Source: Bacteroidaceae bacterium | GTDB lineage: Bacteria > Bacteroidota > Bacteroidia > Bacteroidales > Bacteroidaceae | Length of the DNA: 64,000 nt | Assembly (NCBI GenBank): GCA_017541025.1 | Contig: JAFXZY010000007.1 | Coordinates: 62,001 to 126,000 of the forward strand | Direction: 5' to 3' | Part shown: positions 27,030 to 35,516 of the stretch, in pieces | Position numbering within the stretch: position 1 is the stretch's first letter | How the letters are laid out: each line of letters begins with the position of its first letter | Made by a program: the position numbers and the translations under genes | Notes under the pieces: model-generated | Seen by the model: the letters and a program-made list of their open reading frames with translations, nothing else | Databases searched by the model: none | Told to the model about the DNA's origin: nothing

Positions 27030-27071
27030 AGTTTATTAAATAATTATAATCCACATTAAAAAAACAAAACA

Positions 27072-28115
27072 ATGGCAAAAATGAATTTTGGCGGTGTTAT
27101 TGAAGAAGTAATGACCCGCGAAGAGTTTCCTTTGGAGAAAGCTCGTGAGATTTTGAAGGACGAGACAATAGCAGTTATCGGTTATGGTGTTCAGGGTCCT
27201 GGCCAGGCATGTAACTTGCGTGACAATGGTTTCAACGTAATTGTTGGTCAGCGTCAGGGTAAGACCTTTGAGAAGGCAATTGCCGACGGATGGGTACCTG
27301 GTGAAACTCTCTTCTCTATCGAGGAAGCTGCTACCAAGGGTACTATCGTTATGTGTCTGCTTTCTGATGCAGCCGTAATGTCTGTATGGCCTACGCTAAA
27401 GAGCTGCCTGCAGCCAGGTAATGCTCTCTACTTCTCTCATGGCTTTGCTATCACATGGAACGACCGCACCGGTTGTGTTCCTCAGAAGGATATCGATGTT
27501 ATCATGGTGGCACCTAAGGGTTCTGGTACATCATTGCGTACCATGTTCCTCGAGGGTCGTGGCTTGAACAGCTCATACGCAGTATATCAGGATGCTACAG
27601 GCAAGGCTCTGGAGCGTACTTTGGCACTGGGTATTGGTATCGGTTCCGGTTATCTGTTCGAGACAACCTTCCAGCGTGAGGCAACCAGCGACCTTACTGG
27701 TGAGCGCGGTTCTCTGATGGGTGCTATTCAGGGTCTGCTCTTGGCTCAGTACGAGGTACTGCGCGAGAATGGTCACACTCCCTCCGAGGCCTTCAACGAG
27801 ACCGTTGAGGAGTTGACACAGTCGCTGATGCCTCTGTTCGCTCAGAAGGGTATGGACTGGATGTATGCCAACTGCTCTACCACAGCACAGCGTGGTGCTT
27901 TGGACTGGATGGGCCCCTTCCACGATGCTATCAAGCCTGTAGTTGAGAAGCTCTACGCAAGTGTTAAGAGTGGTCATGAGGCTCAGATCAGTATCGATGC
28001 CAACTCTAAGCCCGACTACCGTGTAGGTTTGGAGAAGGAACTGGCTGCACTGCACGACAGCGAGATGTGGCGTACAGCCGAGGTTGTTCGTAAGCTTCGT
28101 CCCGAGAATAACTAA
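27072..28115 (+). CDS. ilvC: Ketol-acid reductoisomerase (NADP+)
   Basis: Isomerises and reduces acetolactate to dihydroxy-isovalerate (and the isoleucine counterpart). The Rossmann fingerprint is IAVIGYGVQGPGQACNLRDNG; the Mg/substrate-binding segments are DLTGERGSLMGAIQG and the C-terminal helical domain. At 347 residues it matches the size usual in Bacteroidetes. A 42-bp gap separates it from the thioesterase, with no repeat, and a strong terminator follows. It is the last gene of the ilv operon in the window. Confidence 0.96.
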   Translation: MAKMNFGGVIEEVMTREEFPLEKAREILKDETIAVIGYGVQGPGQACNLRDNGFNVIVGQRQGKTFEKAIADGWVPGETLFSIEEAATKGTIVMCLLSDAAVMSVWPTLKSCLQPGNALYFSHGFAITWNDRTGCVPQKDIDVIMVAPKGSGTSLRTMFLEGRGLNSSYAVYQDATGKALERTLALGIGIGSGYLFETTFQREATSDLTGERGSLMGAIQGLLLAQYEVLRENGHTPSEAFNETVEELTQSLMPLFAQKGMDWMYANCSTTAQRGALDWMGPFHDAIKPVVEKLYASVKSGHEAQISIDANSKPDYRVGLEKELAALHDSEMWRTAEVVRKLRPENN

Positions 28116-28141
28116 TTTTCGGTTATCCATAAGACAAATAA

Positions 28142-28178
28142 AAGAGAGGGTGTGTCAAAGTAGGCACATCCTCTTTTT
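28142..28178 (+). terminator. Rho-independent terminator after ilvC
   Basis: AAGAGAGGGTGTGTC pairs with GGCACATCCTCTTTT around an AAAGTA loop, followed by a T-run. Confidence 0.75.
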
Positions 28179-28238
28179 AATAAATATGAAAAACAAATTA
28201 ACTAAAATGATATTAGGGACAACAGTTATATAGTTCCC

Positions 28239-29396
28239 TTATTTAATATTAATGCGTAATCCAAAGTTGAGGTTAAAGTTCAGCGGATAATCCTGATAGA
28301 TGGTGGGAATGTCGCTGTTATTAGGGAAGTAATAGCCCAACCCAGGCTCTGCGAAGATGCTAAAACGTCTTGACAACTTATATTCTGCACCAAAGGCTGT
28401 GTTCACAGAGAACTGCCATGGTTTTTCTTCCAACATCTTTTCGATAGTTCCGCCAGCTGTTACGTAAAGGCTAAAATGCCTGTTTTTCCATAGCTGGTAA
28501 CCCATGTTTATAGGCAAGCCAATGAAATTGTGTCTTTGTGTTTCGTAGCCGTTGTCCGATACCAGATGGGTATAGGTTAGTCCGCTCTCTAAACTCCAAC
28601 GATTATTGAGCATGTAGCGCAATGATACGCCGACACGTATGGGCTGACGGTAGTTGGCACGTTGTTTTGACTTGCTTCTGAAGCGTGTGGATACCGAGTC
28701 TGGATTTGGGCTATAATCATATGAATCATTGAATTTGTTTTTCCGACTTACAATGACATTCGACATATAGACCTTAGCCATAAGTCGGTTCTCCTGCATC
28801 TTGTTTTGGTGCAAGTTCGTTGGGTAGATAACACGGTTAGGGTTAATGCTTGGTTCTACTTTCTGCTTTGTTTCTGGGTGCTCTGCAGGCTCGGGTGTTT
28901 CAGTACTTTGGGTAGTTTCTTCTGTTTCTGTAATACCAACAGAATCTGTAGGAATAGCCGTTCTCGTTGACGTTATCGTTGACGTTGACGTTGACGTTCC
29001 CGTTTTCGTTATCGTTGACGTTGACGTTATCGTTGACGTTGACGTTATCGTTGACGTTGACGTTGACGTTCCCTTCTGGGTTATTGCTCCTTTAGCCAAT
29101 GGGGGAGAAGGTGGAGTTGAGGCCAGAGATGGGGTTGAGGAAGGAGTTTGGGTTGAGGCCAGAGATGGGGTTGAGGCTGTTTCCGGTTCTTCCTGTGACA
29201 AGTCGTGAAGGAGAGTCCAGTATCCTGTGCCGATTGTCAGTAACAGTACAGCCGCTGCTGCTATACGCCACAACCACCGTTTTTGTGGTTTGCGTTGCGC
29301 CATCGCCTGGTCTATGGCATTCCACGACACCTCAGGGGCAGTCCGCTTGTAGTCTGCCATCTTCTCTTTCAGCTGTTGTAGCCATTGTTCATTCAT
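28239..29396 (-). CDS. Membrane-anchored beta-barrel protein with Thr/Ser-rich linker (sigma-factor partner)
   Basis: 385 residues in four parts: a cytosolic N-terminus (about 1-40, EVSWNAIDQAMAQRK, reminiscent of anti-sigma heads), one membrane helix (about 42-62), a low-complexity linker (about 72-185) rich in Ser, Thr and Pro, and an outer-membrane-barrel-like C-terminus (about 240-385, GVSLRYMLNNRWSLESGLTY ... FAEPGLGYYF). The linker is encoded by tandem GTTGACGTTATC and 25-bp repeats. Its start overlaps the upstream ECF sigma gene by 8 bp. A one-protein link between an inner-membrane anti-sigma head and an envelope-spanning barrel is an inference; an inner-membrane-anchored barrel-like domain is odd. 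Function not recognised. Confidence 0.7.
   Translation of the reverse strand: MNEQWLQQLKEKMADYKRTAPEVSWNAIDQAMAQRKPQKRWLWRIAAAAVLLLTIGTGYWTLLHDLSQEEPETASTPSLASTQTPSSTPSLASTPPSPPLAKGAITQKGTSTSTSTITSTSTITSTSTITKTGTSTSTSTITSTRTAIPTDSVGITETEETTQSTETPEPAEHPETKQKVEPSINPNRVIYPTNLHQNKMQENRLMAKVYMSNVIVSRKNKFNDSYDYSPNPDSVSTRFRSKSKQRANYRQPIRVGVSLRYMLNNRWSLESGLTYTHLVSDNGYETQRHNFIGLPINMGYQLWKNRHFSLYVTAGGTIEKMLEEKPWQFSVNTAFGAEYKLSRRFSIFAEPGLGYYFPNNSDIPTIYQDYPLNFNLNFGLRINIK
28964..29071 (-). repeat. GTTGACGTTATC tandem array inside a coding sequence
   Basis: About nine hexamer pairs built from GTTGAC and GTTATC, in frame, encoding TSTSTITSTSTIT in the barrel-protein linker. The same units occur in intergenic positions at 52.7, 54.0 and 54.4 kb. 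Confidence 0.85.
29116..29176 (-). repeat. 25-bp direct repeat, two copies, in the linker
   Basis: Identical 25-bp units at 29116-29140 and 29152-29176 (36-bp period), encoding the repeated STPSLAST in the protein. Twelve codons can be gained or lost without a frame change. Confidence 0.8.
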
Positions 29397-29958
29397 AGTC
29401 GTGGGTTTTATATTTGTGTTCCTTAATCATTTTGGCCAGCATAATCTTGGCCCTGTGTAGCTGTGAGGCAGAACTGTTTTCCTTTATACCCAGCATTTGG
29501 GCAATCTCCCGATGGCTCTTGCCCTCAAAGACGTAGAGGTTTAGCACCGTTCGATAGCCTGTAGGCAGTTGGCTCAGCAAATCCCTGATTTCATCTGGCG
29601 TAATATTGTTAAGGAGCGGTTCGTATTCTTCTGTATCGTCAGGTAAATCTTTTTCCAGTTGTACTTGCTGAAACTTTCCTTTTGTACGCAGGAATTTTAA
29701 CGACTGGTTGACCATTACTTTGGCAGCCCAGGCCTTCAGAGAGCCTTCACCTTGATACTGGAATTCGGCTATATGAGTCAGAATACGGATGAAAGCATCT
29801 TGGAAGACATCCTTCAGGTCATCCTCATCGGCAATATAACGTGAGCAGATTCCTGCCAGATAGTCGGCGTAAAGGGAATAGAACTCACGGGCGGCAGTTT
29901 TCTCGCCGTCTTGCAATTGCTTTACCAAGCGTTGTTCTAACCCTAAAGGAACTTTCAA
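29389..29958 (-). CDS. ECF-type RNA polymerase sigma factor
   Basis: 189-residue sigma-70 family factor. Region 2 is at about 25-95 (YADYLAGICSRYIADEDDLKDVFQDAFIRI, KAWAAKVMVNQSLKFL) and region 4 at about 125-180 (LSQLPTGYRTVLNLYVFEGKSHREIAQMLGI). It overlaps the barrel protein by 8 bp, so the two are translationally coupled and probably functionally paired. Confidence 0.88.
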   Translation of the reverse strand: MKVPLGLEQRLVKQLQDGEKTAAREFYSLYADYLAGICSRYIADEDDLKDVFQDAFIRILTHIAEFQYQGEGSLKAWAAKVMVNQSLKFLRTKGKFQQVQLEKDLPDDTEEYEPLLNNITPDEIRDLLSQLPTGYRTVLNLYVFEGKSHREIAQMLGIKENSSASQLHRAKIMLAKMIKEHKYKTHDYE

Positions 29959-30039
29959 TTTTCTCGGTCCTTTTATAGCGTAGTTGATTACCTATGTACA
30001 GGTCAACTAAGAGGAATTAGCTAGTAATAAAAAAATCAG

Positions 30040-30531
30040 TCATTTGACTTTTCCGTCGGCAGACACCACGTATGAATGCACTTTGCTTGCCAAATTAAAG
30101 GAATCGGCAAAAGCCTGAAGGTCTGTGATGTTCTTGGTATCAATTACTTCTTTATAGCCATCACTGTTAATGGTTTGCCATCCGCCATCAACTTCCGTTC
30201 CCTTTCTGGCGGAAACTGACTTTACATCTACAGATAAACTGTATGAAAGTTCATTGCCTGTGGCGTCTGTTTTGGGCGTAATTTGTATTTTGCCTTCGAA
30301 TGTTGTCGGCAAATTGCTTGTATGTATCCTGCCAGACATGCGATTGCTCGTTCTGATGGTATCTTTCTTGCCGTTGACAGAATAACAAAAATCCATATAA
30401 AATGTATTAAGTGTATTCTCGCTCAATCTAAAATCATAATCAATGTGAGCGGCTTCCGGACGTGGATCCTCCTCATTGCTACAAGCCACGAATGCGATGG
30501 CAGAAAACAGAATAAATAAACACTTTTTCAT
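30040..30531 (-). CDS. Small lipoprotein, unknown function
   Basis: 163 residues with a lipoprotein signal (SAIAFVACSNEE, lipid-anchoring Cys at about 17). The mature part is beta-rich without a recognised domain. It lies downstream of the serpin on the same strand (89-bp gap) and could share its transcript. Nothing else indicates a role. Confidence 0.7.
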   Translation of the reverse strand: MKKCLFILFSAIAFVACSNEEDPRPEAAHIDYDFRLSENTLNTFYMDFCYSVNGKKDTIRTSNRMSGRIHTSNLPTTFEGKIQITPKTDATGNELSYSLSVDVKSVSARKGTEVDGGWQTINSDGYKEVIDTKNITDLQAFADSFNLASKVHSYVVSADGKVK

Positions 30532-30620
30532 TTTGCAAATAATATAATATAATATTAGTATGTATTACCATTCAACCTATATTGGGCAATCTGCCTTGAA
30601 GGCCGTATCTTTGCGTTTGA

Positions 30621-31856
30621 TTAATTTCCTGTGTACTGGCCAATGAAGAATATGGCACCCGTCTGCCTTTCGCTTATAACGTAGAGGAACGGGTGTATGG
30701 CATGGAAGGTGGCATTCAATGACTCAGGCTCCCTTCCACTTGCTGTCTCACCACTGATCACCGTGACAGCAGCTGCCTCGGAACCTTCCTCGTGGACTTT
30801 AATCTTAGCAGCCTGCTTCATCAGCCCAATGTATGTCGGAATCGTGCAGAAGTTGCTGAAATCGGCCTTGTTTACTTCAAAGGCATCAGGCATACCCAGT
30901 CTTGACATGATTGAACAAAGGTCAATGTCAGTTTCGGACTCAAAGCGTGGCAGTTTAACATCCACATTATACTCTTCCATGAATTGGAGTCTTTGCCAGG
31001 AATCTGCTGTCAGCGTCTCTGCCACATCCGAGATTGTCCTGTCCTCCTTCGGCAGCAGAATGGTCATTAGGAAGGAACCATTGCCGTATGGAAGACGCAG
31101 CACCTGACACTCAGCCGTCTCCTTGTAATTGAATTTATGATTCTGGTGCATCATCGGCACCTGCTTCTTGTTGTTATTCTCTGCCGTAAACGTCTCGTTC
31201 TTCGTGTCGTCCTTTTTGAATTTTTCTGCCCAATTACCTTTGAAGTAGATGGCATTCAGCAGGTAACTGACGGCTTCAGAATCGAATTCGCTTTCCTTCA
31301 GCACCTCAGGAATCATCTTCTCTGTATGGTCGCTGCCCCATTTGTTGATAACGTCACGTGTCTTTCCGTCTGCAAAGTTGCGAGTCTCAGGTTCTGCGTC
31401 GTAGTAGGTATTTGCCTTTTGCTTGAACTCAGTCATTAGCTCATAGCCCTTATTCATGTAGATGTTGTTGGCTATCATTATCTTTGTACGTGAATCTAAA
31501 GAAGGTGCAGTCTTCAGCATCTTTCTGCAGAAAGCGTTGATTTCGTCGGCACCAAAATTGCTACCTAATACTTTATTTATCTGAGCCTGCGTTTCACCAG
31601 AAGCTCCGTTGTTCAGCATACCCAGGGCGTAAGTGATGCTGATGGGTGAAATGATTTGGCTCTTTACAGGGTCGTGCGCCTCTCGGAACAGGTTAAAGGC
31701 GAACTCATTGTTGTTATATACCATCTCCTGCTCAGTACGGGTCATTTCCACTTTTGGAGCTGGGTTGATAGTTGGGGAGTCATTGTCACTACTGCATCCC
31801 GATACCATCGCCATTAAGGTAAGTGGAATGGATGCCCACATCATATTCTTCTTCAT
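30621..31856 (-). CDS. Serpin-family protease inhibitor, lipoprotein
   Basis: A full-length serpin (about residues 45-411) behind a lipoprotein signal (LMAMVSGCSSDND, Cys about 21), so it should be membrane-anchored and exposed to the periplasm or surface. Family landmarks: NEFAFNLF, ISPISITYALGMLNNGASGET, NAIYFKGNWAEKF, and the hinge KVHEEGSEAAAVTV typical of inhibitory serpins. The breach/shutter motif HPFLYVISERQTGAIFFIGQ closes the protein. The reactive loop after the hinge is about six residues longer than in alpha-1-antitrypsin, so P1 cannot be placed. Targets may be host or its own proteases. Two secreted proteases are encoded nearby. Confidence 0.92.
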   Translation of the reverse strand: MKKNMMWASIPLTLMAMVSGCSSDNDSPTINPAPKVEMTRTEQEMVYNNNEFAFNLFREAHDPVKSQIISPISITYALGMLNNGASGETQAQINKVLGSNFGADEINAFCRKMLKTAPSLDSRTKIMIANNIYMNKGYELMTEFKQKANTYYDAEPETRNFADGKTRDVINKWGSDHTEKMIPEVLKESEFDSEAVSYLLNAIYFKGNWAEKFKKDDTKNETFTAENNNKKQVPMMHQNHKFNYKETAECQVLRLPYGNGSFLMTILLPKEDRTISDVAETLTADSWQRLQFMEEYNVDVKLPRFESETDIDLCSIMSRLGMPDAFEVNKADFSNFCTIPTYIGLMKQAAKIKVHEEGSEAAAVTVISGETASGREPESLNATFHAIHPFLYVISERQTGAIFFIGQYTGN

Positions 31857-31874
31857 AATCTTTTAATTTTTTTG

Positions 31875-31882
31875 CAAATATA
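31875..31882 (-). promoter_or_regulatory. Predicted -7 box of the serpin gene
   Basis: On the minus strand TATATTTG (perfect TAnnTTTG) lies about 18 bp upstream of the serpin start codon. The surrounding 31857-32006 gap is AT-rich with nothing else evident. Confidence 0.4.
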
Positions 31883-32006
31883 CATATTTTTTTGCTCGGT
31901 CGCTAAATACATGATTTTTTATCAGTTTGAAAGAAGCTGGAGTGCGATTAATCTCCGATTCAGTCTCTATAATCCGGAAAAGAAGAAAATCTTGCATCGA
32001 AAAACG

Positions 32007-32849
32007 TTAAAAAAGTAAAATTTCCCGTTTCCCCGTACATTTTGTTTCTGCATCCATGCGGAAAAACATCATATCGCCAAGGTCGTACTTACGGGTATGT
32101 GTTTGCTCTACCACGAAGATGTTTTCGGGTTTTACCTTTTCGCACGAATATACTTCAAAAGCTTTATTCATCAGTTCGGTACCAATCCAACCGCGCAAGT
32201 TACGGTCTTCCGCTCCCTTATTCTGGTGTAGCACACAAACCAGGCAACAGTCTGTTTCCTGCGCCAGTTTCATCAGTCGTTCAATAATCTCCTGCGCCAT
32301 AATAGCATCATTGATGTCGGCTAAGAGATCGCGTATTCCGTCGAGCATCACAAGGTCTGGTCGGAATTTGTGCACCGCCATCTCGAACAGCCGCAGGCGT
32401 TCCTGATACTGAAGGGTGCGGACATTGAAGATGTCAAAACACTCAGAAAGATCCTCTTCGTTTTCAATCATCCTGAGAATTCTATGCTTGAGGATGTCCT
32501 GAGTTGATTGCTCACTTTGTTCTGTATCGTACCAGAGACACTTGATGGGCGGATTTTGCCCAATGTTGTTTTCGCCTTCTAAAGGACGTTGCACGTGAAG
32601 AACATTTTCTCGTACACAACTCGCCATCAATATGGAGTTAAACAATGTTTTTCCACTCTTGGCCTTACCCGTAATAGCTACCAGTTCACCGCGTGGGAAA
32701 CAGGGCTTGCCAAAGATGCGAAACAGAAAGCGCATAGGAGGAATGTCTTTCTCGCATGTAATACGCAGTTGTTCCAGCATACGGTCATCTTTTGTAATGG
32801 AATGATTAGATACAGACCGACGTACTAATTCAAAAACTTCATTGTTCAT
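32007..32849 (-). CDS. RecA-fold ATPase (AAA_25 / RepA-like)
   Basis: Single RecA-like ATPase domain with Walker A in AITGKAKSGKTLFN and Walker B in PDLVMLDGIRDLL, followed by VCVLHQNKGAEDRNLRGWIG. This resembles the helicase/ATPase often found in plasmids and integrated mobilizable elements of Bacteroidetes. The start is set at MNNEVFEL (32849), 4 bp after the stop of the small gene upstream; a longer in-frame start exists but overlaps that gene. No integrase or origin lies beside it, so it may be a remnant of a mobile element. Function inferred from fold only. Confidence 0.72.
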   Translation of the reverse strand: MNNEVFELVRRSVSNHSITKDDRMLEQLRITCEKDIPPMRFLFRIFGKPCFPRGELVAITGKAKSGKTLFNSILMASCVRENVLHVQRPLEGENNIGQNPPIKCLWYDTEQSEQSTQDILKHRILRMIENEEDLSECFDIFNVRTLQYQERLRLFEMAVHKFRPDLVMLDGIRDLLADINDAIMAQEIIERLMKLAQETDCCLVCVLHQNKGAEDRNLRGWIGTELMNKAFEVYSCEKVKPENIFVVEQTHTRKYDLGDMMFFRMDAETKCTGKREILLF

Positions 32850-32853
32850 AAAT

Positions 32854-33084
32854 TTAGGGTTCTTCTTTTTTGTAGCAAGATATTGTAAATGATTTTTCTT
32901 TCCAATTTCGTCTATAGTGTATCCGACAGTCGCGCTCAAAACCATACCCTTTGTTATACCTTGCCACTAATGTAGATAAGGTGTCTAGCTCACTATGGTC
33001 ATTAACATAACCAGTCTTCGTCTCACCAGGTTGAATGGAACGAATCCATTTCGTTTTACATGCAGAAATTATTGAATCTGACAT
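32854..33084 (-). CDS. Small protein paired with the RecA-like ATPase, unknown
   Basis: 76 residues, basic, starting MSDSIISACKTKWIRS and ending FTISCYKKEEP. No family recognised. It is separated from the ATPase by 4 bp, implying an operon. The beta-rich C-terminus with Arg/Tyr/Trp residues would suit nucleic-acid binding, but this is a guess. Confidence 0.5.
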   Translation of the reverse strand: MSDSIISACKTKWIRSIQPGETKTGYVNDHSELDTLSTLVARYNKGYGFERDCRIHYRRNWKEKSFTISCYKKEEP

Positions 33085-33224
33085 ATTTTTTAGATATCGT
33101 TAATAAAAAAATTAATAAACGAGTACAAAGTTACATTCATTACATAAATTTCACAAGAATAATGGAAAGAGAAATGGCAAACAAACAAACCAAAAAATAT
33201 TAAATGGGCTACATATATCCATAA

Positions 33225-33260
33225 ATAATGGGATGTGCCTGCTTTAGCACATCCCATTAT
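33225..33260. terminator. Perfect 14-bp hairpin downstream of the M6 protease operon
   Basis: ATAATGGGATGTGC (33225-33238) and its exact complement (33247-33260) flank an 8-base loop. It lies 31 bp past the M6 protease stop. It has no strong T-run on either side, but the stem is long and similar hairpins (GATGTGC / GCACATC) end other operons in the window. Confidence 0.6.
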
Positions 33261-33291
33261 CTTAAAAGTCCCAATCCTTACGTCTAAAATG

Positions 33292-35421
33292 TCAATTCAC
33301 CACCACCTTTTTACCACCTTTAATGTAGATTCCCTTATGCTTAAGTGAAGAATGAAGAGTGAAAAGTGAAGAATTTATTTTTCTTCCTGAAAGGTCATAA
33401 ATTTGTTGAGAGCTGGAAGTTGATGGGTGAGAGATTGGGCAGTCTATGACGTCTGTCTGATCTATCTTTACCACCACGTTGTCTAAATAAAAACGACAAT
33501 CAGCCTCTAAGATGATATGTGATGTTCCTGTTCCCTCAATTTCAGTCTCACAGACAACGAACTCCTTGGGCGTTAATGAAAATGAGGGTGTTAAAACCTT
33601 GATGTTAGGGTTGTCTGAAGTTACATTTAGTGTCATTGTTCCTTCTTGCGCAAAAGGAGCTGCATAGAAGGTGAGAACGGTTTTATCTTGCAGATTCAGA
33701 ATGGGGAACTGTACTTTTGCATTGGAGACCTTATCTCCAACACGGGCACATAGATAACCTCCTCTGATATATTCTGCAACCCAACTTTCGTTATCGGGTT
33801 TGAATTCTCCCACAGCAGTACGCATAGTCAGCCATACACCATCATTGCCACCCGTGCCTTTGCAGTTGTCAAAAGTCTCGCTCAGTAGGATGCTCTTATC
33901 GGCTTTAGCCTTATCTCCAAAGACAAAAGAAATAGTTCCGTCTTCATGCTGTGTTATCTCACTAATCTTAATGTTCATAAAATTGCTGCCGTCAGTATTC
34001 TTGTTGTAAACAGTTGCAGCAGGCGTAGTGATGTTTGAAAGCGAATTGTTATTACCAAAGGGATAGGGATCTCCCTCCTCATCGTCATCCCCCCATTTGT
34101 TATCTGCGTGAATGATGGTAATATGTTGGTGGTCATTTTCGTCGATGGGTGTGTTGGGTTGTCCATGTACAACAAATCTTTTAGGATCATAATCTACGTG
34201 TGTGATCAGTAATCCGGCTCCTGCCAATGCTCTGTCCCATCCTATTTTCTGACGATTGTCAAGGATGTAGTATTCATTGGGATTTCCTGCATTATAGATG
34301 ATATATGATTCGCCATGTTCTATCTGGGATTGCATACCTTCTACAATCTTGTCTTCATTCAATACAACAGGTTCAATCCATCCAGCCTGCCATTTCTCCC
34401 AACCTGTATAACCTGCAGGGCAGTAACCATTTGCATTATGGCTCCCGCTGTTCATAAGGTCCCAGGTTCCCATTCCGTAGAATGTGTTCCTTTCGCCTGA
34501 ATTGTGTCTGACATCATACATGTCAGGGTAGCCAAGGCAATGGCTGAATTCATGACAGATGGTACCTATGCCGGCTGGTTTTTTCCCGCTTAACTCATTC
34601 GAGCAGGCATAGTTATTTATGGTCATGCCATTCAGTATCATAGGCTTATATCCGCTTGCCGACGAATTGGAAATGCTTGATTTATGAGGCCATACAGTAT
34701 CTGCTCCACCACCGGAAGCTTGTCCACCCCCAGCGTAAATAATGTAAACCTGTTCTACCTCATTATCATCATCCCAGTCATAGTCTTTATAGTTAACTTC
34801 TCGTCCAGCCATACCTATGGCCTGTGTAATCATCTGTATTGCATTAACGTCTATATTGCCATTAGCGTCATCTTTTCCATAATAGCTATAGGATTGTAAT
34901 AGCTTATAGGGACCGACAACGTCAAAGTCCAACACAAACTTACCATTACTTTGGTCTCTGAAGTAATCTCTTATGCTGCCCTGCTGTGAGCCAAAGACAA
35001 ACCCGTCCTCATTGGCCATACGACTGAAGAAGTCCAATGCATCTTCCATACTGAAGGCCAGATCAGAGAATTCCACCAGGATAATGAGTCCTTTTTTGTG
35101 GCCCAACATATTTGATTTAGCCTTCATCAGGGGAGATTTTCTTATATTGCGAACTTCCTTCTGCATATATGCCGTGTATGCAATAATGGCTTTCTGCCTT
35201 ATTTCTTCATCTGTAGCCAACTTATATTTACCATCAGCCAATACGTAGTTTTCTCCAGCTTCTGATTGCCAGAAATGGAAATGTTCATCCCCCTGAAGTT
35301 CTGCACGTATCTGCAGTCCGTTGGCCAGAGTAATGTCTTCCCAGACTCCTTTCATGGCCCTGTCTGCCTGGCAAATGATAACGAAGGACAAGAATAGTGA
35401 AAATAAGCAGGTTCGTTTCAT
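33292..35421 (-). CDS. Secreted M6-family metalloprotease (immune inhibitor A-like)
   Basis: Signal peptide about 1-18, a propeptide-like region, then an M6 zinc metalloprotease domain with HEFSHCLGYPD (His290, Glu291, His294, Asp300) and a Met-turn-like GTWDLMNSGS. Residues about 535-650 form a beta-sandwich/adhesion-like region, and the C-terminus has the YDLSGRK...GIYIKGGKKVVVN tail. Inside that tail a simple repeat (GAAGAATGAAGAGTGAAAAG type) adds NSSLFTLHSSLKHK in frame. The start at 35421 (MKRTCLFSLF) follows the signal-peptide pattern. It is the last gene of the left susC-susD-lipoprotein module and should supply peptides for it. A hairpin separates it from the lipoprotein gene. Confidence 0.9.
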   Translation of the reverse strand: MKRTCLFSLFLSFVIICQADRAMKGVWEDITLANGLQIRAELQGDEHFHFWQSEAGENYVLADGKYKLATDEEIRQKAIIAYTAYMQKEVRNIRKSPLMKAKSNMLGHKKGLIILVEFSDLAFSMEDALDFFSRMANEDGFVFGSQQGSIRDYFRDQSNGKFVLDFDVVGPYKLLQSYSYYGKDDANGNIDVNAIQMITQAIGMAGREVNYKDYDWDDDNEVEQVYIIYAGGGQASGGGADTVWPHKSSISNSSASGYKPMILNGMTINNYACSNELSGKKPAGIGTICHEFSHCLGYPDMYDVRHNSGERNTFYGMGTWDLMNSGSHNANGYCPAGYTGWEKWQAGWIEPVVLNEDKIVEGMQSQIEHGESYIIYNAGNPNEYYILDNRQKIGWDRALAGAGLLITHVDYDPKRFVVHGQPNTPIDENDHQHITIIHADNKWGDDDEEGDPYPFGNNNSLSNITTPAATVYNKNTDGSNFMNIKISEITQHEDGTISFVFGDKAKADKSILLSETFDNCKGTGGNDGVWLTMRTAVGEFKPDNESWVAEYIRGGYLCARVGDKVSNAKVQFPILNLQDKTVLTFYAAPFAQEGTMTLNVTSDNPNIKVLTPSFSLTPKEFVVCETEIEGTGTSHIILEADCRFYLDNVVVKIDQTDVIDCPISHPSTSSSQQIYDLSGRKINSSLFTLHSSLKHKGIYIKGGKKVVVN
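33338..33377 (-). repeat. In-frame simple repeat within the M6 protease tail
   Basis: Repeated GTGAAGAATGAAGA/GTGAAAAGTGAAGA units split the conserved C-terminal tail between YDLSGRK and GIYIKGGKKV. Confidence 0.55.
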
Positions 35422-35467
35422 GTAAAGAAAAATATATATAAAGCTTTTGTTGTTTTTGTAAATAAGA

Positions 35468-35492
35468 GGGTGAGCGTGTTGAGCGCCCACCC
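35468..35492 (-). terminator. Hairpin between lipoprotein and M6 protease genes
   Basis: GGGTGGGCG and CGCTCACCC arms (8 of 9 paired) with a 7-base loop, in the 95-bp gap. It may attenuate read-through into the protease gene. No TAnnTTTG box was seen in the gap on this strand, so the protease probably depends on read-through. Confidence 0.45.
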
Positions 35493-35516
35493 ACTATATA
35501 AATAGATTAGAATTTG

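Noticed and set aside
28846-29208. Plus-strand frame rich in Val-Asp repeats (VDVDVIVDVD)
   Set aside because: It is the complement of the repeat array coding for the Thr/Ser linker; low complexity with no independent evidence.
30606-30613. Perfect TATCTTTG box pointing into the 3' end of the serpin gene (possible antisense promoter)
   Set aside because: No -33 match at proper spacing and no downstream gene on that strand; a chance 6-base match is likely. RNA data would be needed.
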